This document shows, piece by piece, positions 16,952-26,504 of a stretch of 64,000 nucleotides of DNA. The translations under genes and the position numbers were made by a program. The DNA is from Promethearchaeia archaeon (GTDB lineage: Archaea; Asgardarchaeota; Lokiarchaeia; Sigyniarchaeales; SOKP01), in the NCBI GenBank assembly GCA_029856125.1, contig JAHQWJ010000120.1, positions 62,001 to 126,000 of the forward strand, given 5' to 3'. How positions within the stretch are numbered: position 1 is the stretch's first letter; each line of letters begins with the position of its first letter. The notes below the pieces were generated by a model. That model was not told where the DNA came from. It ran no database searches and saw only the letters and a program-made list of their open reading frames with translations.

Positions 16952-18679
16952 ATGGAAGTTAAAAGGAGTCCATATGATGCAAAACTATGGACGAAATCCT
17001 ATGATGAACATGTCAAACCAAATTTAGAATATCCTGAAGGGAGCCTTGGTTCCATCTTTGACGATGCGATGAAAAAATACCCCGAACGCATCGCTTGTTA
17101 TTTTATGAAGCGAGAAATGCCCTTCAAAGAGTTAAGGGAATATACACATAGATTTGCGACATTTCTACAGAAAAATGGTTTAAAAAAAGGAGATCGCGTT
17201 GCTATAAATCTAGCTAACTGTCCTCAATATTTGGCCGCACACTTTGGAACGATTTTAGCTGGTGGAGTAGCTTCTGGCTGTTCACCGCTTCTAAGCCCAA
17301 CTGAAATTGCATATCAAATAAACGATAGTGAGGCTAAATTTTTTGTTACTTTGGATGCTGTATATGAGAAAGTATTAATGAAAGTAATAGATAAGTTGCC
17401 AAATCTTAAATGCGTTGTTACGACTAACATTTCTGATTACATGGGGCTTTCAAAACCTTTAGTTTTTCTTGGTAAACTACTAGGTAAAATACCAAAAGGA
17501 AAAGTTGAACCCTATTCCGGAAAATTAATTATTGATTTCAAGGATGTAATGGAAACATCCATTGACTTACAGGATGTAGATATAAGTGGGAAAAAGGATC
17601 TTGCCCTACTTCAATATACCGGCGGAACCACAGGGTTACCTAAAGGCACAGAACTTACTCATGCTAACTTAATTAGTAACATAGTACAAGTAGCAACCTG
17701 GTTAGATAGAAGGGAAGCAAAGGAAGGCGAAAATAATTTATCTGCTTTTCCACTCTTTCATTTAGCTGGTTTAGCTATGAGTATGATAACGTTATATACT
17801 TCAGGAGGACAAATCTTAATTGCAGACCCTAGAGATACAAACCATATTATTGAAGAAATGATAGAAAAAAACCCAAAAATAATTGTGAACGTCCCAACCT
17901 TATTTTTATCAATCATGAACAACCCAAAATTAAAGGACGTACCCAAATCTACTTTCAATAATATAGATATGTATGTTTCTGGGGCTGCACCTTTTCCCGC
18001 AGAAGCAATTAGGGATTTCGAAGAATCTGTGATTGGGATTAATAAGGTATTAGAAGTTTACGGGATGACTGAGACAAGTCCAATTCTTACTATGAATCCT
18101 TTTAAAGGGAAGAAGAAAGTCGGAACTGTAGGTTTACCCGTACCTGACACTGAGTTGAGACTTGTAGATATTGAAACTGGAGAACAAGTAGAACTTGGAC
18201 AACCAGGAGAAATTATTTGTAAAGGTCCTCAAGTTACAAGAGGTTATTTTAACAAACCAGACGCAAACGCAAAGACTATTATTGATGGATGGTTTCATAC
18301 CGGTGATGTCGGTGTTATGGATGAGGATGGATTCATAACGATTGTGGATCGAACTAAAGATATGTTAATCGTAAGTGGATATAAAGTTTATAGCGTTCAT
18401 GTAGAAGATGTAATGACAAAACACCCCGATATAGAAATGGTAGCAATCATAGGTTTGAAAGATCCAGATCGCCCTGGGAGCGAAATTGTTAAAGCAGTCG
18501 TTCAACTTAAGGAAGGAGTTCAACCAACTGAAAAAGTGCAAGAAAACTTAAAAGAATATGCTGCGGAACATCTCTCAAAATATGAAAATCCAAAACAATG
18601 GGAATTCAGAGAAACATTGCCTTTAACAGCTGTAGGAAAGGTATTAAAAAGATCTCTCCGAGAAGTAGAGACAAAATAA
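16952..18679 (+). CDS. AMP-forming acyl-CoA synthetase (long/medium-chain type)
   Basis: 575 residues of the adenylate-forming family. The P-loop-like A3 motif is LLQYTGGTTGLPKG, the A5 region EVYGMTETSP, the hinge WFHTGDVGVMDEDGF and the C-terminal catalytic lysine motif TAVGKVLKRSL, so both half reactions should be possible: acyl-AMP, then acyl-CoA with AMP and PPi released. Close in style to bacterial FadD-type ligases. An acyl-CoA dehydrogenase and an enoyl-CoA isomerase-like gene follow in the same direction, each behind a T-rich terminator, so this is a functional cluster rather than one tight operon. An inverted repeat lies directly upstream. Confidence 0.92.
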   Translation: MEVKRSPYDAKLWTKSYDEHVKPNLEYPEGSLGSIFDDAMKKYPERIACYFMKREMPFKELREYTHRFATFLQKNGLKKGDRVAINLANCPQYLAAHFGTILAGGVASGCSPLLSPTEIAYQINDSEAKFFVTLDAVYEKVLMKVIDKLPNLKCVVTTNISDYMGLSKPLVFLGKLLGKIPKGKVEPYSGKLIIDFKDVMETSIDLQDVDISGKKDLALLQYTGGTTGLPKGTELTHANLISNIVQVATWLDRREAKEGENNLSAFPLFHLAGLAMSMITLYTSGGQILIADPRDTNHIIEEMIEKNPKIIVNVPTLFLSIMNNPKLKDVPKSTFNNIDMYVSGAAPFPAEAIRDFEESVIGINKVLEVYGMTETSPILTMNPFKGKKKVGTVGLPVPDTELRLVDIETGEQVELGQPGEIICKGPQVTRGYFNKPDANAKTIIDGWFHTGDVGVMDEDGFITIVDRTKDMLIVSGYKVYSVHVEDVMTKHPDIEMVAIIGLKDPDRPGSEIVKAVVQLKEGVQPTEKVQENLKEYAAEHLSKYENPKQWEFRETLPLTAVGKVLKRSLREVETK

Positions 18680-18692
18680 GAATAAATAAATA

Positions 18693-18701
18693 TTTTTTTT
18701 T
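18693..18701 (+). terminator. T-run terminator
   Basis: Nine T in a row, followed by a second run of five, about 14 bases after the acyl-CoA ligase stop. Confidence 0.45.
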
Positions 18702-18777
18702 CTCATTTTTATAAACTTTTTTTAAGGATTTTATCAAATACTTATCATTGTTATTAATTTATTTGTAAATCAAAGAG

Positions 18778-20067
18778 TTGATAAAATTGGTTATTAAAAA
18801 AGGACAAGTTCAATGTATTAACGATGAAATTCTCGAAAAACTTTCGCTAAAAACCCGTAATAAGTTTTTAAATTACAATTTGATGAGTTTTTTAAAGCCG
18901 AAGCACTTCAATTTCCTTAAACAAGCCCAAAAGTTTTTTGTGAAATTTGAAAAGGATAAAAATATAACCCATAACGAAGATTTCTACGAGTGGATACCTG
19001 AAATTGGCAAAAACGGATATATAACTCGAATGCACAAATTTGATAATCTTGGGTTAAACTTCGAGCCTTATGGGATGACTACTGAATTTATGAGAGTTTT
19101 AGCTATGGATTTCTTTGATCCACAGCTAACAATGGGTGCTGGAGCTACAGTTTTAGCCGTTAATCCATTAATGCTTCATCATGAAAATGTTGATATTCGA
19201 CTAAGAGCGTTAAAAGAATTAGTAATGGGGGAAAAAATAGGATGTATTTGCATAACAGAGCCAGAAAGAGGTTCTGATGCTGTCCATATGCTATCCACAT
19301 GTGAAGAACAAGGAGATGGAAGTTATGTTTTAAACGGGCAAAAAATATACCAAACTAATGGAAGCAAAGCAGATTGGGCTGTAGTTTATGCTGTTACCGA
19401 AAAAAATAACGGAAACACGATGGCTCAGTTTTTAGTTGATACATCTTTGGATGGTTGGTCTCATGAGCGTGTAAACATTCCATGGACTCCGAGAATACAC
19501 ATCGGTAAAGAAACCATGTCAAACCTAAAAGTTCCATCTGAATGCGTGTTAGGTATACCCGGCGAAGGCAGATCACATTTATTCGAGGGGCTTAATCTAG
19601 AACGACTGGGTATTGTTTGTTTAAATCTAGCGGAATCATGGAACGCAATCACTCACGCAGTAATATATTCTAACATGAGAAAGCAGTTCGATAAGGAAAT
19701 CTTGAAATATCAAGGAGTAGGGTTTCCTCTATCTGACTTATGGGCACAAACTATGAGTATGACACTAGCGTGTTTAAATATTTGTCAAACAATTGATGAT
19801 AAGATGGAGCAATTAGGTACATTACCAAAAGAATTTAACTTAGCACTGGCTGCTACTGCATCTCAAATGAAATTTCTTAGCACAAAACTATGTGAACGAG
19901 TGGTTTATGAATGTGCTAACCTAATGGGTGGAGCTGGAGTTTGTGATAACACATTAATGCATGATCTTTTAGGAATTACCCGGATTCAAGAGATAGGTGG
20001 TGGAACGAGACAAGTACAACAATATATCATGAGTTTAACGCTGAGACAGTTATTTAAACTGCTTTAA
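18778..20067 (+). CDS. Acyl-CoA dehydrogenase family protein
   Basis: 429 residues. The FAD/substrate region ICITEPERGSDA (about 157-168) and NGQKIYQTNGSKADW are typical. At the C-terminal site of the medium-chain enzyme glutamate (YEGT) the sequence reads IGGGT, so that base is absent; instead E275 in GLNLERL matches the alternative helix-G glutamate used by isovaleryl-CoA and long-chain dehydrogenases. It should therefore be active, with that base geometry. The start is uncertain: a TTG at 18778 or at 18787, neither with a good ribosome site. It sits between an acyl-CoA ligase and a crotonase. No ETF genes are in the window. Confidence 0.85.
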   Translation: MIKLVIKKGQVQCINDEILEKLSLKTRNKFLNYNLMSFLKPKHFNFLKQAQKFFVKFEKDKNITHNEDFYEWIPEIGKNGYITRMHKFDNLGLNFEPYGMTTEFMRVLAMDFFDPQLTMGAGATVLAVNPLMLHHENVDIRLRALKELVMGEKIGCICITEPERGSDAVHMLSTCEEQGDGSYVLNGQKIYQTNGSKADWAVVYAVTEKNNGNTMAQFLVDTSLDGWSHERVNIPWTPRIHIGKETMSNLKVPSECVLGIPGEGRSHLFEGLNLERLGIVCLNLAESWNAITHAVIYSNMRKQFDKEILKYQGVGFPLSDLWAQTMSMTLACLNICQTIDDKMEQLGTLPKEFNLALAATASQMKFLSTKLCERVVYECANLMGGAGVCDNTLMHDLLGITRIQEIGGGTRQVQQYIMSLTLRQLFKLL

Positions 20068-20092
20068 TGATTTCGCTTTTTAGATTAAGTAT

Positions 20093-20109
20093 CTTTTTTT
20101 TCTTTTTTT
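20093..20109 (+). terminator. T-rich terminator
   Basis: Eight T, one C, then seven T, about 26 bases after the acyl-CoA dehydrogenase stop. Confidence 0.5.
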
Positions 20110-20180
20110 AGTTGAAAACAATTATAAATGAGTAAATCAAACTCTGTATATATTCAAATTAAGGTAGTTGAGTTTTAATT

Positions 20181-21008
20181 ATGAAAATCGAAGAATTTCA
20201 AGATATTCTTTATGAGAAAGAAGAAAACGGGATTTGCACTATTACTTTTAATAGGCCAGAAAGAAGAAATGCACTATCATATGTAACCTTTCTAGAAATA
20301 CGTACAGCTTTAGATGATATGGAAAAAGATAAGAACGCTTGTGTTTTAATTATGACTGGCTCTCCGGAGGGTAGAGCATTTTCTTCGGGAGGATATTTTA
20401 ACATGAAAATGGTGACTCAAATTCCAGAAGAAATTATGAAGGATATTGATTTAATGGATATCGCTCAAAAAAAAACTTGTATGAAATTATGGAATTTTAA
20501 TAAACCTGTGATAGCTGCTATAAATGGGTTAGCTCTAGGGGCAGGTTTCACAATGCCTCTGGCGGGTGCTGATTTAATTTATATGGCTGATGATTCTGAA
20601 ACTTATTTAGGGTTGATATTTGTTAAACGTGCAATAATACCTGAGTTTGGACTTTCTTTCTTACTTCCGTTTTATGTTGGATTCCAGAAAGCTAAGGAAA
20701 TATTATATTTTGGCGAAAAAATCTACGCTAAAGAGGCCGAAAAATTAGGATTGATTACTAAATCAGTACCTCCTGAAGAATTGATAGCTGTTGTAAGAGA
20801 AAAAGCCGAAAGATTAGTACCACCAAAAGGACCAAGTACTGCTTTAAAATTAATGAAGAAAACTATGCATGACTACTTCAGAGACATACTGTCAAACACA
20901 CTCGATAAAGAAAATGAAGCTCTTCAAGCAGCTTTTAAAACACACGATTTTAGGGAATCTACAAAGTCTTTAAAAGAAAAAAGAGATCCAATTTTTAAGG
21001 GAAAATGA
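20181..21008 (+). CDS. Crotonase-family protein, enoyl-CoA isomerase-like
   Basis: 275 residues. The oxyanion regions SSGGYFNMK and NGLALGAGFTMPLAGADL are present. Both hydratase glutamates are missing, but E155 in IIPEFGLSFLLP lies where delta3-delta2-enoyl-CoA isomerases have their single catalytic glutamate (xPExxSS pattern). A double-bond isomerase for unsaturated acyl-CoA oxidation is therefore the best reading; hydration is unlikely. It follows the ligase and dehydrogenase genes of the same direction and precedes the DUF1846 gene by 43 bases. Confidence 0.8.
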   Translation: MKIEEFQDILYEKEENGICTITFNRPERRNALSYVTFLEIRTALDDMEKDKNACVLIMTGSPEGRAFSSGGYFNMKMVTQIPEEIMKDIDLMDIAQKKTCMKLWNFNKPVIAAINGLALGAGFTMPLAGADLIYMADDSETYLGLIFVKRAIIPEFGLSFLLPFYVGFQKAKEILYFGEKIYAKEAEKLGLITKSVPPEELIAVVREKAERLVPPKGPSTALKLMKKTMHDYFRDILSNTLDKENEALQAAFKTHDFRESTKSLKEKRDPIFKGK

Positions 21009-21051
21009 AGTAAATTAATACAACTACAAAATAAGGCTAATTCGAAATAAA

Positions 21052-22572
21052 ATGACAGATCAAAAAATCGGATTTGACAACGAGAAATATCTAAAAGAAC
21101 AATCAAAGAGCATCTTAGATCGAGCAGCTCAATTTGGGAATAAATTATACCTTGAATTTGGCGGAAAGCTTGTATATGATTACCACGCTTCAAGAGTTCT
21201 CCCAGGATTCGATCCAAATGTAAAAATGAAGCTTCTAAAGGTGCTTAAAGATAAAATTGAGGTTATCATTTGTATATATTCCGGAGATATAGAAAGAAGA
21301 AAGATCCGAGCAGATTTTGGCATAACTTATGACATAAATGCAATGAAATTAATCGATGATCTTCGAGATGGAGAAATTAACGTAAGTGGAGTGGTTGTTA
21401 CACGATACAACGGCCAACAAGTAGTAAAACAATTCATGAATAAACTAGAACGTCGTAATATTCCAGTTTATACGCATAAGTTGATTAGGGGATATCCAAC
21501 TAACATCGATCTAATTATAAGTGAAGAAGGTTATGGTATTAATCCTTACATCGAAACCTCCAAGCCTATAATAATAGTTACTGCACCCGGTCCTGGTAGT
21601 GGAAAACTTGCAACATGCCTTTCCCAAATATATCACGAACATACGAAAGGGATCGATGCGGGTTATGCTAAATTTGAGACATTTCCAATTTGGAATTTAC
21701 CATTAAAACACCCAGTAAATATGGCGTATGAATCTGCAACTGCTGACCTTGGTGATTTTAATCAAGTAGATCCATTTCATCTTGAAGCTTATAATATAAA
21801 AGCAGTTAACTATAACAGAGATGTAGAGATTTTTCCAGTAGTTAAAAAAATAATGCAAAAAATTATGGATAACAAATTAGTCTATAAATCACCTACAGAT
21901 ATGGGCGTTAACAGAGCAGGTTTTGCTATAAACAACGATGATCTGGTACAACAGGCCGCAAAACAGGAACTCATCAGAAGATATCTAAGATATAGTTGCG
22001 AATATATGATGGGTGTCTCAGATAGTAACACAGTTCAACGAGCGGAATTGTTGATGAAAGAACTAAATCTCACAGTACTCGATCGTAAAGTTGTAAATGA
22101 GGCTCGACAGGCATCTATTGCGGCTAAAAGTAAAGGAAAAGGAAACGAAGGTGTATTCGCTGGAGCTGCATTGCAATTGGCTGATGGAAAAATTATAACT
22201 GGTAGCAATTCTCCTTTACTCCATGCGGCTTCAAGTTTAATCCTCAATACAATCAAAATATTGGCGGGTATTCCTAAAAATATACATCTTTTAGCCCCCA
22301 ATATTTTAGAATCCATTAGTTATTTAAAATCGGAAATTTTCAATAACAAACGATTAAGTCTCAATCTTGAAGAAACTCTAATAACTTTAAGTATCAGTGC
22401 TGATTTCAACCATTCTGCTAAAGTAGCCATAGACAAACTTAAAGAATTAAATGGATGTGAAATGCACTCGACTCATATACCTACTCCTGGAGATGAAGCT
22501 GGCTTGAGGCGATTAGGTCTTAATATAACATCTGATCCAAACTTTTCATCGAAAAGTCTATTTATAACCTAA
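21052..22572 (+). CDS. DUF1846 (UPF0371) family protein
   Basis: 506 residues, the normal length for this family. Characteristic stretches are FGGKLVYDYHASRVLPGFDPNVK near the start, CIYSGDIERRKIRADFGITYD, the VTAPGPGSGKLATCLSQIYHE nucleotide-binding-like segment and DMGVNRAGFAI. Bacterial members (streptococci, clostridia) have known structures but no firmly established biochemical role. The PGPGSGK stretch resembles a phosphate-binding loop. Most relatives are bacterial, so this gene may have been acquired by transfer. It sits just upstream of the CTP synthase gene in the same direction. Confidence 0.88.
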   Translation: MTDQKIGFDNEKYLKEQSKSILDRAAQFGNKLYLEFGGKLVYDYHASRVLPGFDPNVKMKLLKVLKDKIEVIICIYSGDIERRKIRADFGITYDINAMKLIDDLRDGEINVSGVVVTRYNGQQVVKQFMNKLERRNIPVYTHKLIRGYPTNIDLIISEEGYGINPYIETSKPIIIVTAPGPGSGKLATCLSQIYHEHTKGIDAGYAKFETFPIWNLPLKHPVNMAYESATADLGDFNQVDPFHLEAYNIKAVNYNRDVEIFPVVKKIMQKIMDNKLVYKSPTDMGVNRAGFAINNDDLVQQAAKQELIRRYLRYSCEYMMGVSDSNTVQRAELLMKELNLTVLDRKVVNEARQASIAAKSKGKGNEGVFAGAALQLADGKIITGSNSPLLHAASSLILNTIKILAGIPKNIHLLAPNILESISYLKSEIFNNKRLSLNLEETLITLSISADFNHSAKVAIDKLKELNGCEMHSTHIPTPGDEAGLRRLGLNITSDPNFSSKSLFIT

Positions 22573-22674
22573 CCATTTTAATCTCGAAATTCTTATTAAA
22601 TGTGTTTGCTATTTACTATTTTTATAATGAAAATATAATTATTTTTAATACTATCAGAGAAGAGTAATATCAAA

Positions 22675-24369
22675 TTGGCAGATAAGAGTAATGGTAATAC
22701 GCGATTTATATTCGTTACAGGAGGTGTAATGTCGGCTGTAGGAAAAGGTGTAGCTACAGCAAGTTTAGGAAAAATACTCCAATTTCGGGGATTCAATATC
22801 TCTGTAGTTAAAATTGATCCTTACCTTAATGTAGATCCTGGAACACTTAATCCAATAGAGCATGGAGAATGTTTTATAACCGAAGATGTATGGGACTTTA
22901 CACCTGTCATTGGATCTGACGAAAGATCGTATAGAATCTCTGAAATAGACCAAGACTTCGGAACATATTCTCGATTCCTTGGTATTGAGATGCATCCTTC
23001 TCATAATATTACCTCTGGGCAAATTTATCTTTCTACAATTTTAAGGGAGAGAAAAGGTAAATTTTTAGGGAAAACAGTGCAATTAATTCCTCACGTAACT
23101 AACATAATTAAAGAAAGGTTAATGGAGATATCCAAAAATGAAAATTTAGATGTTTTACTGATCGAATGTGGGGGGACCGTGGGAGATTTAGAATCAAGTA
23201 TCTTTCTAGAAGCTTTTAGGCAAATTAAGTTGGAATTTCCTAAACGTACTGCCTTAGTTCATGTAACTCTTGTCCCTTATTCTCGCGCAGTTGGTCAACA
23301 AAAATCGAAACCAACTCAACACTCTGTCAGAATGCTTCAGAGTGTGGGACTTCAACCTGACATAATAATTGGAAGGAGTGAAAAACCGCTTGCTGACGAT
23401 ATAAAGTCAAAAATATCCCTCTATTCGAATGTTCCAGAAGCTGCAGTAATTTCGAATCCTGATTTACAAGTTGTGTATGAGTTACCTTTATTATTTGAGG
23501 AACAAGGTTTAGGTGATTTTCTTTGTGAGCTAATAGATTTAAAAGCTAAGCTGGTGTCGTATAGTGAGGTTAATAATTATTCCGAATGGCTGAAAATGGT
23601 TGAGATGTATAAAAATGCTGACGATCGGGTGAAGATAGCAATGCCTGGTAAATATTTTAATATATCTGACTCATATATTTCGATAAATGATGCTTTAGAG
23701 CACGCTGCAGTTCATCAAGGGTATAAAACTGAATTAAAGATGATTAACATAGCTGAAGATACTAACATTTACGAAGAGTTGAAAGATTGTGACGGTATTT
23801 TATTAACCCCCGGTTTTGGAGGGCGCGCAGTTGAAGGGATGATAAAATCTGCGGAATACGCAATGGAAAACAAAGTTCCATTTTTGGGAATTTGTTTTGG
23901 AGCGCAATTATTCTTTGCGGCATTTTGTAGAAAATACCTTGGGCTGAAAGGAGCTAATTCAACAGAAATCGATTCTAATACGCCTTATCCTGTAGTGGAT
24001 CTTTTATCCAGCCAACAGGATGTTACTGAAAAAGGGGGGACAATGCGCTTAGGGGCTCAAAAAATTATTGTTAACGAAAAAACAAAGCTCTATGATGCTT
24101 ATCAGCAAAAGGAAATATATGAGCGGTTTAGACACAGGTATCATATCCAAGAGCGATATATCGATCAAAAAGCAAAAGAGAACGGATTAATTGTATCCAG
24201 TAGAGACGAAACTGGAAAAATAATTAATAGTATCGAATTAGACAGAGCAGATCATTGGATGATTGGAACTCAATTTCATCCAGAATTCAAATCTAGACCC
24301 TACGCTCCTTCTAAGGTGTATTACGATTTTATCAAAGCTTGTGCGACATATAAAAATAAAAGAAAATAG
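22675..24369 (+). CDS. pyrG: CTP synthase
   Basis: 564 residues: an amidoligase domain followed by a class I glutamine amidotransferase. It makes CTP from UTP, ATP and glutamine. Seen are VTGGVMSAVGKGVA, KIDPYLNVDPGT, E164 in IECGGTVGDLES, the nucleophile C407 (LGICFGAQ) and the His-Glu pair H535/E537 (QFHPEF). Unusually, the Mg/ATP loop after TED71 contains about 16 extra residues (VWDFTPVIGSDERSYRIS) where other CTP synthases have GAET, before the normal IDQDFGTYSRF. Start is TTG with AGAAGAG upstream. Convergent with a cupin gene only 2 bases beyond the stop. Confidence 0.95.
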   Translation: MADKSNGNTRFIFVTGGVMSAVGKGVATASLGKILQFRGFNISVVKIDPYLNVDPGTLNPIEHGECFITEDVWDFTPVIGSDERSYRISEIDQDFGTYSRFLGIEMHPSHNITSGQIYLSTILRERKGKFLGKTVQLIPHVTNIIKERLMEISKNENLDVLLIECGGTVGDLESSIFLEAFRQIKLEFPKRTALVHVTLVPYSRAVGQQKSKPTQHSVRMLQSVGLQPDIIIGRSEKPLADDIKSKISLYSNVPEAAVISNPDLQVVYELPLLFEEQGLGDFLCELIDLKAKLVSYSEVNNYSEWLKMVEMYKNADDRVKIAMPGKYFNISDSYISINDALEHAAVHQGYKTELKMINIAEDTNIYEELKDCDGILLTPGFGGRAVEGMIKSAEYAMENKVPFLGICFGAQLFFAAFCRKYLGLKGANSTEIDSNTPYPVVDLLSSQQDVTEKGGTMRLGAQKIIVNEKTKLYDAYQQKEIYERFRHRYHIQERYIDQKAKENGLIVSSRDETGKIINSIELDRADHWMIGTQFHPEFKSRPYAPSKVYYDFIKACATYKNKRK

Positions 24370-24371
24370 AA

Positions 24372-24680
24372 TTAATCACGAATAACTAACACAGTCAGAT
24401 CTTCTAAACTTTTAATACCTCTTGGTTCAGTTTCGTTATAGGCTATATAATCGTTTTGACCTAATTCAACTTCTCCAGAAGCAGTAGGAAAAACAGCCTT
24501 TCCTTTCATTACTAAGAAAACAGCTGGATGCGATCCGTCATGAGGTTCGATTTCTAAACCTTTTTTTAAGGAAATTCGCATCACCTTAAACTTTTCTGAA
24601 ATGTAGATTTGATGTTTTGCAGGACCATCTGTCTTAAATTTCTGATTATCAAATATGTTTTTTGGCTCTAAAACACTCAC
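24372..24680 (-). CDS. Small single-domain cupin protein
   Basis: 102 residues. Cupin motif 1 is represented by KGLEIEPHDGSHPAVFLVMKG and motif 2 by LGQNDYIAYNETEPRGIKSL. Metal-ligand positions are partly kept (two His in motif 1); motif 2 lacks its usual His. Small cupins of this kind range from sugar or amino-acid binding to unassigned roles. The stop nearly touches the pyrG stop, so the two transcripts probably overlap: the nearest plus-strand T-run lies beyond this gene at 24706-24717. Confidence 0.8.
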   Translation of the reverse strand: MSVLEPKNIFDNQKFKTDGPAKHQIYISEKFKVMRISLKKGLEIEPHDGSHPAVFLVMKGKAVFPTASGEVELGQNDYIAYNETEPRGIKSLEDLTVLVIRD

Positions 24681-24705
24681 CTTTTAAGTTTAGTGTGGAT
24701 ACTTA

Positions 24706-24717
24706 TTTTTTTTTTTT
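24706..24717 (+). terminator. Twelve-T run, possible pyrG terminator
   Basis: Twelve T on the plus strand just upstream of the cupin start. It is the first strong plus-strand T-run after pyrG, so pyrG transcripts may run antisense through the whole cupin gene before ending. Confidence 0.35.
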
Positions 24718-24824
24718 GTATTAGTGGTTTTAAAACTTCTTCTTCAGAATTATAGGATATAGGTAAGAACACGAGTACAGTTCTATTTAATAGGGTTTTG
24801 GTTTAACAACAATTAAATTACTAT

Positions 24825-24831
24825 AAAAAAA
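24825..24831 (-). terminator. Short oligo-T terminator (minus strand)
   Basis: Seven A on the plus strand, 12 bases beyond the stop of the 4-hydroxybutyryl-CoA dehydratase gene. Confidence 0.35.
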
Positions 24832-24842
24832 GTAAGGAAATA

Positions 24843-26294
24843 CTATTTTAAATCAATATCGAGAATTTTTTTTATTAATTTCTTCTTTTCTGTTAGATCT
24901 GCTTGACGAGAAATCATAATTCTTTGCGCTTGTGGACTTCCTGCTCCGTGTAATGATTCCGTCCTATAACTAACAGAAGCCAAGCCCATCGTTAAATTTT
25001 CAATAAATCTTAGAACTTTATATCTATCCTCAGCGCATGTTTCTTCACTTGTATTAAGATATTTCTCAATTAAATGCCCAATTTCCTCCGATTTAAAGTC
25101 TGCTTCAGAAGGCATTGTACAAATTAACCCTCCGGCTAAATCTTCAGCAAGTCGCCCGATTTCATATGGGAAGCGAGTAACATTTAGTTTGCATACATTT
25201 GCCAAAAGCATATCCATTTCAAAATTTCCTGCTTCCCGTTGGAACCCTAACGAACTGCAAGCAATACCACAACTATATAACGTTTCGTTTAAATGGACCA
25301 TTTCCACAAGTTTATCCCGTATATGAGATGCCTTTTCGGTTCCATTGTATTCAGTAATCAACGATGCCGCACCAATGAGTACATCGCCCACACCAACTTT
25401 ACATCCGCCATAGGACTGTCGATGGAAACCAGCAAACCTATTAACTAATTTACCAGCAAACTCTATTTCTCCATTCATAAATATTTGATCATTCGGTATA
25501 TACACATTATCAAATATTACAAATATTTCTTGGCCGCCATACTTGAAATTTCCAACGTCTAATTTACCGAGTTCCATTTTTCTAGTATCACATGACTGTC
25601 TTCCATATACTAGAGTTATTCCCTTTTCATTCGTATTAACACCAAAACTTACAGCGTACTGTTCTTCACCGGGTCGTAAAGAAAGAGTGGGCATGATAAT
25701 TGCTCTATGTGAGTTTAAATATCCCGTTTGGTGGATTTTTGCACCGCGAACAATTATTCCGTCATCTCTTTCCTCGACAATATGTAAAAAAGCGTCTGGA
25801 TCAGGTTGGTCTTTAGGTCTTTTGCTTCTATCTCCTTTAGTATCTGTCATGGCTCCACCCACCATCAAATCTTGAGACTGCACTTCAATCCAATACTTTT
25901 TGAAGCGGTTATGATACTCAGTTCCATTTTTTTTATCCATTTCATAGGTTATGCTATATAACGCGTTAGCGGTGTCAAAACCTACGCACCTTTGGAAACA
26001 GCAAGCTGTCTGTTGACCCAATAGTCTCTGCATCTTTACCTTTTTAATTAAATCGTCAACAGATTGGTGAATATGAGTAAATCTGTTAATTGTGTCACCA
26101 GTTAAATGAGACGTTGTTGTCATTAAATCCTTGTACTCGTCCATCTGGGCTAATTCATAGATTTTCATAACGGTATTTATCGAAGGTTTAATGATTGGAT
26201 GGTTCCAAAATTCCTCTACTTTTTCACCAAACATATAGAGATTAACAGGATGTTGGATGCTTTTAAAATACTCTTCTGGAGTTTTTAACGTCAT
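24843..26294 (-). CDS. abfD: 4-hydroxybutyryl-CoA dehydratase/vinylacetyl-CoA isomerase
   Basis: 483 residues of the HpaB/AbfD flavoprotein family. The four [4Fe-4S] ligands of the Clostridium aminobutyricum enzyme (C99, C103, H292, C299) are all present here as C99, C103 (CFQRC), H291 and C298 (HRQSYGGC), which separates it from 4-hydroxyphenylacetate hydroxylases lacking the cluster. The enzyme dehydrates 4-hydroxybutyryl-CoA to crotonyl-CoA through a ketyl radical and isomerises vinylacetyl-CoA; it is oxygen sensitive. It works in aminobutyrate fermentation and in archaeal hydroxybutyrate carbon-fixation cycles. Genes for a 4-hydroxybutyrate oxidising transhydrogenase, CoA transferase and crotonases lie within 12 kb. 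A TTTAC-N4-GTAAA site lies upstream. Confidence 0.93.
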   Translation of the reverse strand: MTLKTPEEYFKSIQHPVNLYMFGEKVEEFWNHPIIKPSINTVMKIYELAQMDEYKDLMTTTSHLTGDTINRFTHIHQSVDDLIKKVKMQRLLGQQTACCFQRCVGFDTANALYSITYEMDKKNGTEYHNRFKKYWIEVQSQDLMVGGAMTDTKGDRSKRPKDQPDPDAFLHIVEERDDGIIVRGAKIHQTGYLNSHRAIIMPTLSLRPGEEQYAVSFGVNTNEKGITLVYGRQSCDTRKMELGKLDVGNFKYGGQEIFVIFDNVYIPNDQIFMNGEIEFAGKLVNRFAGFHRQSYGGCKVGVGDVLIGAASLITEYNGTEKASHIRDKLVEMVHLNETLYSCGIACSSLGFQREAGNFEMDMLLANVCKLNVTRFPYEIGRLAEDLAGGLICTMPSEADFKSEEIGHLIEKYLNTSEETCAEDRYKVLRFIENLTMGLASVSYRTESLHGAGSPQAQRIMISRQADLTEKKKLIKKILDIDLK

Positions 26295-26415
26295 TTTTAT
26301 TATTTCTCCAATTTTAACTATAATTAGATATATTTCTCTTAATTATTAAAAATGATTCTAATATTTGTTAACTCTTTTATCTTTTCTTATTAAATTCTTT
26401 ATCAGAAATCCTAAG

Positions 26416-26429
26416 TTTACTTTAGTAAA
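26416..26429. promoter_or_regulatory. Palindromic site TTTAC-TTTA-GTAAA
   Basis: Exact TTTAC-N4-GTAAA in the divergent gap between abfD (122 bases from its start) and the GPH transporter (about 75 bases from its start). The same 16-base string including the following AT occurs at 34665. Confidence 0.5.
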
Positions 26430-26504
26430 ATCAAACTTCATATTAATTTCGCTTTTTAATTATAAATCCTAACTCTATCTTATAGATCTAAAAAGTTTGA
26501 AGTT

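Noticed and set aside
18778..20067. Calling this acyl-CoA dehydrogenase inactive because the YEGT glutamate is replaced by Gly
   Set aside because: A glutamate at the alternative helix-G position (E275 in LERL) is present, as in isovaleryl- and long-chain-type enzymes.
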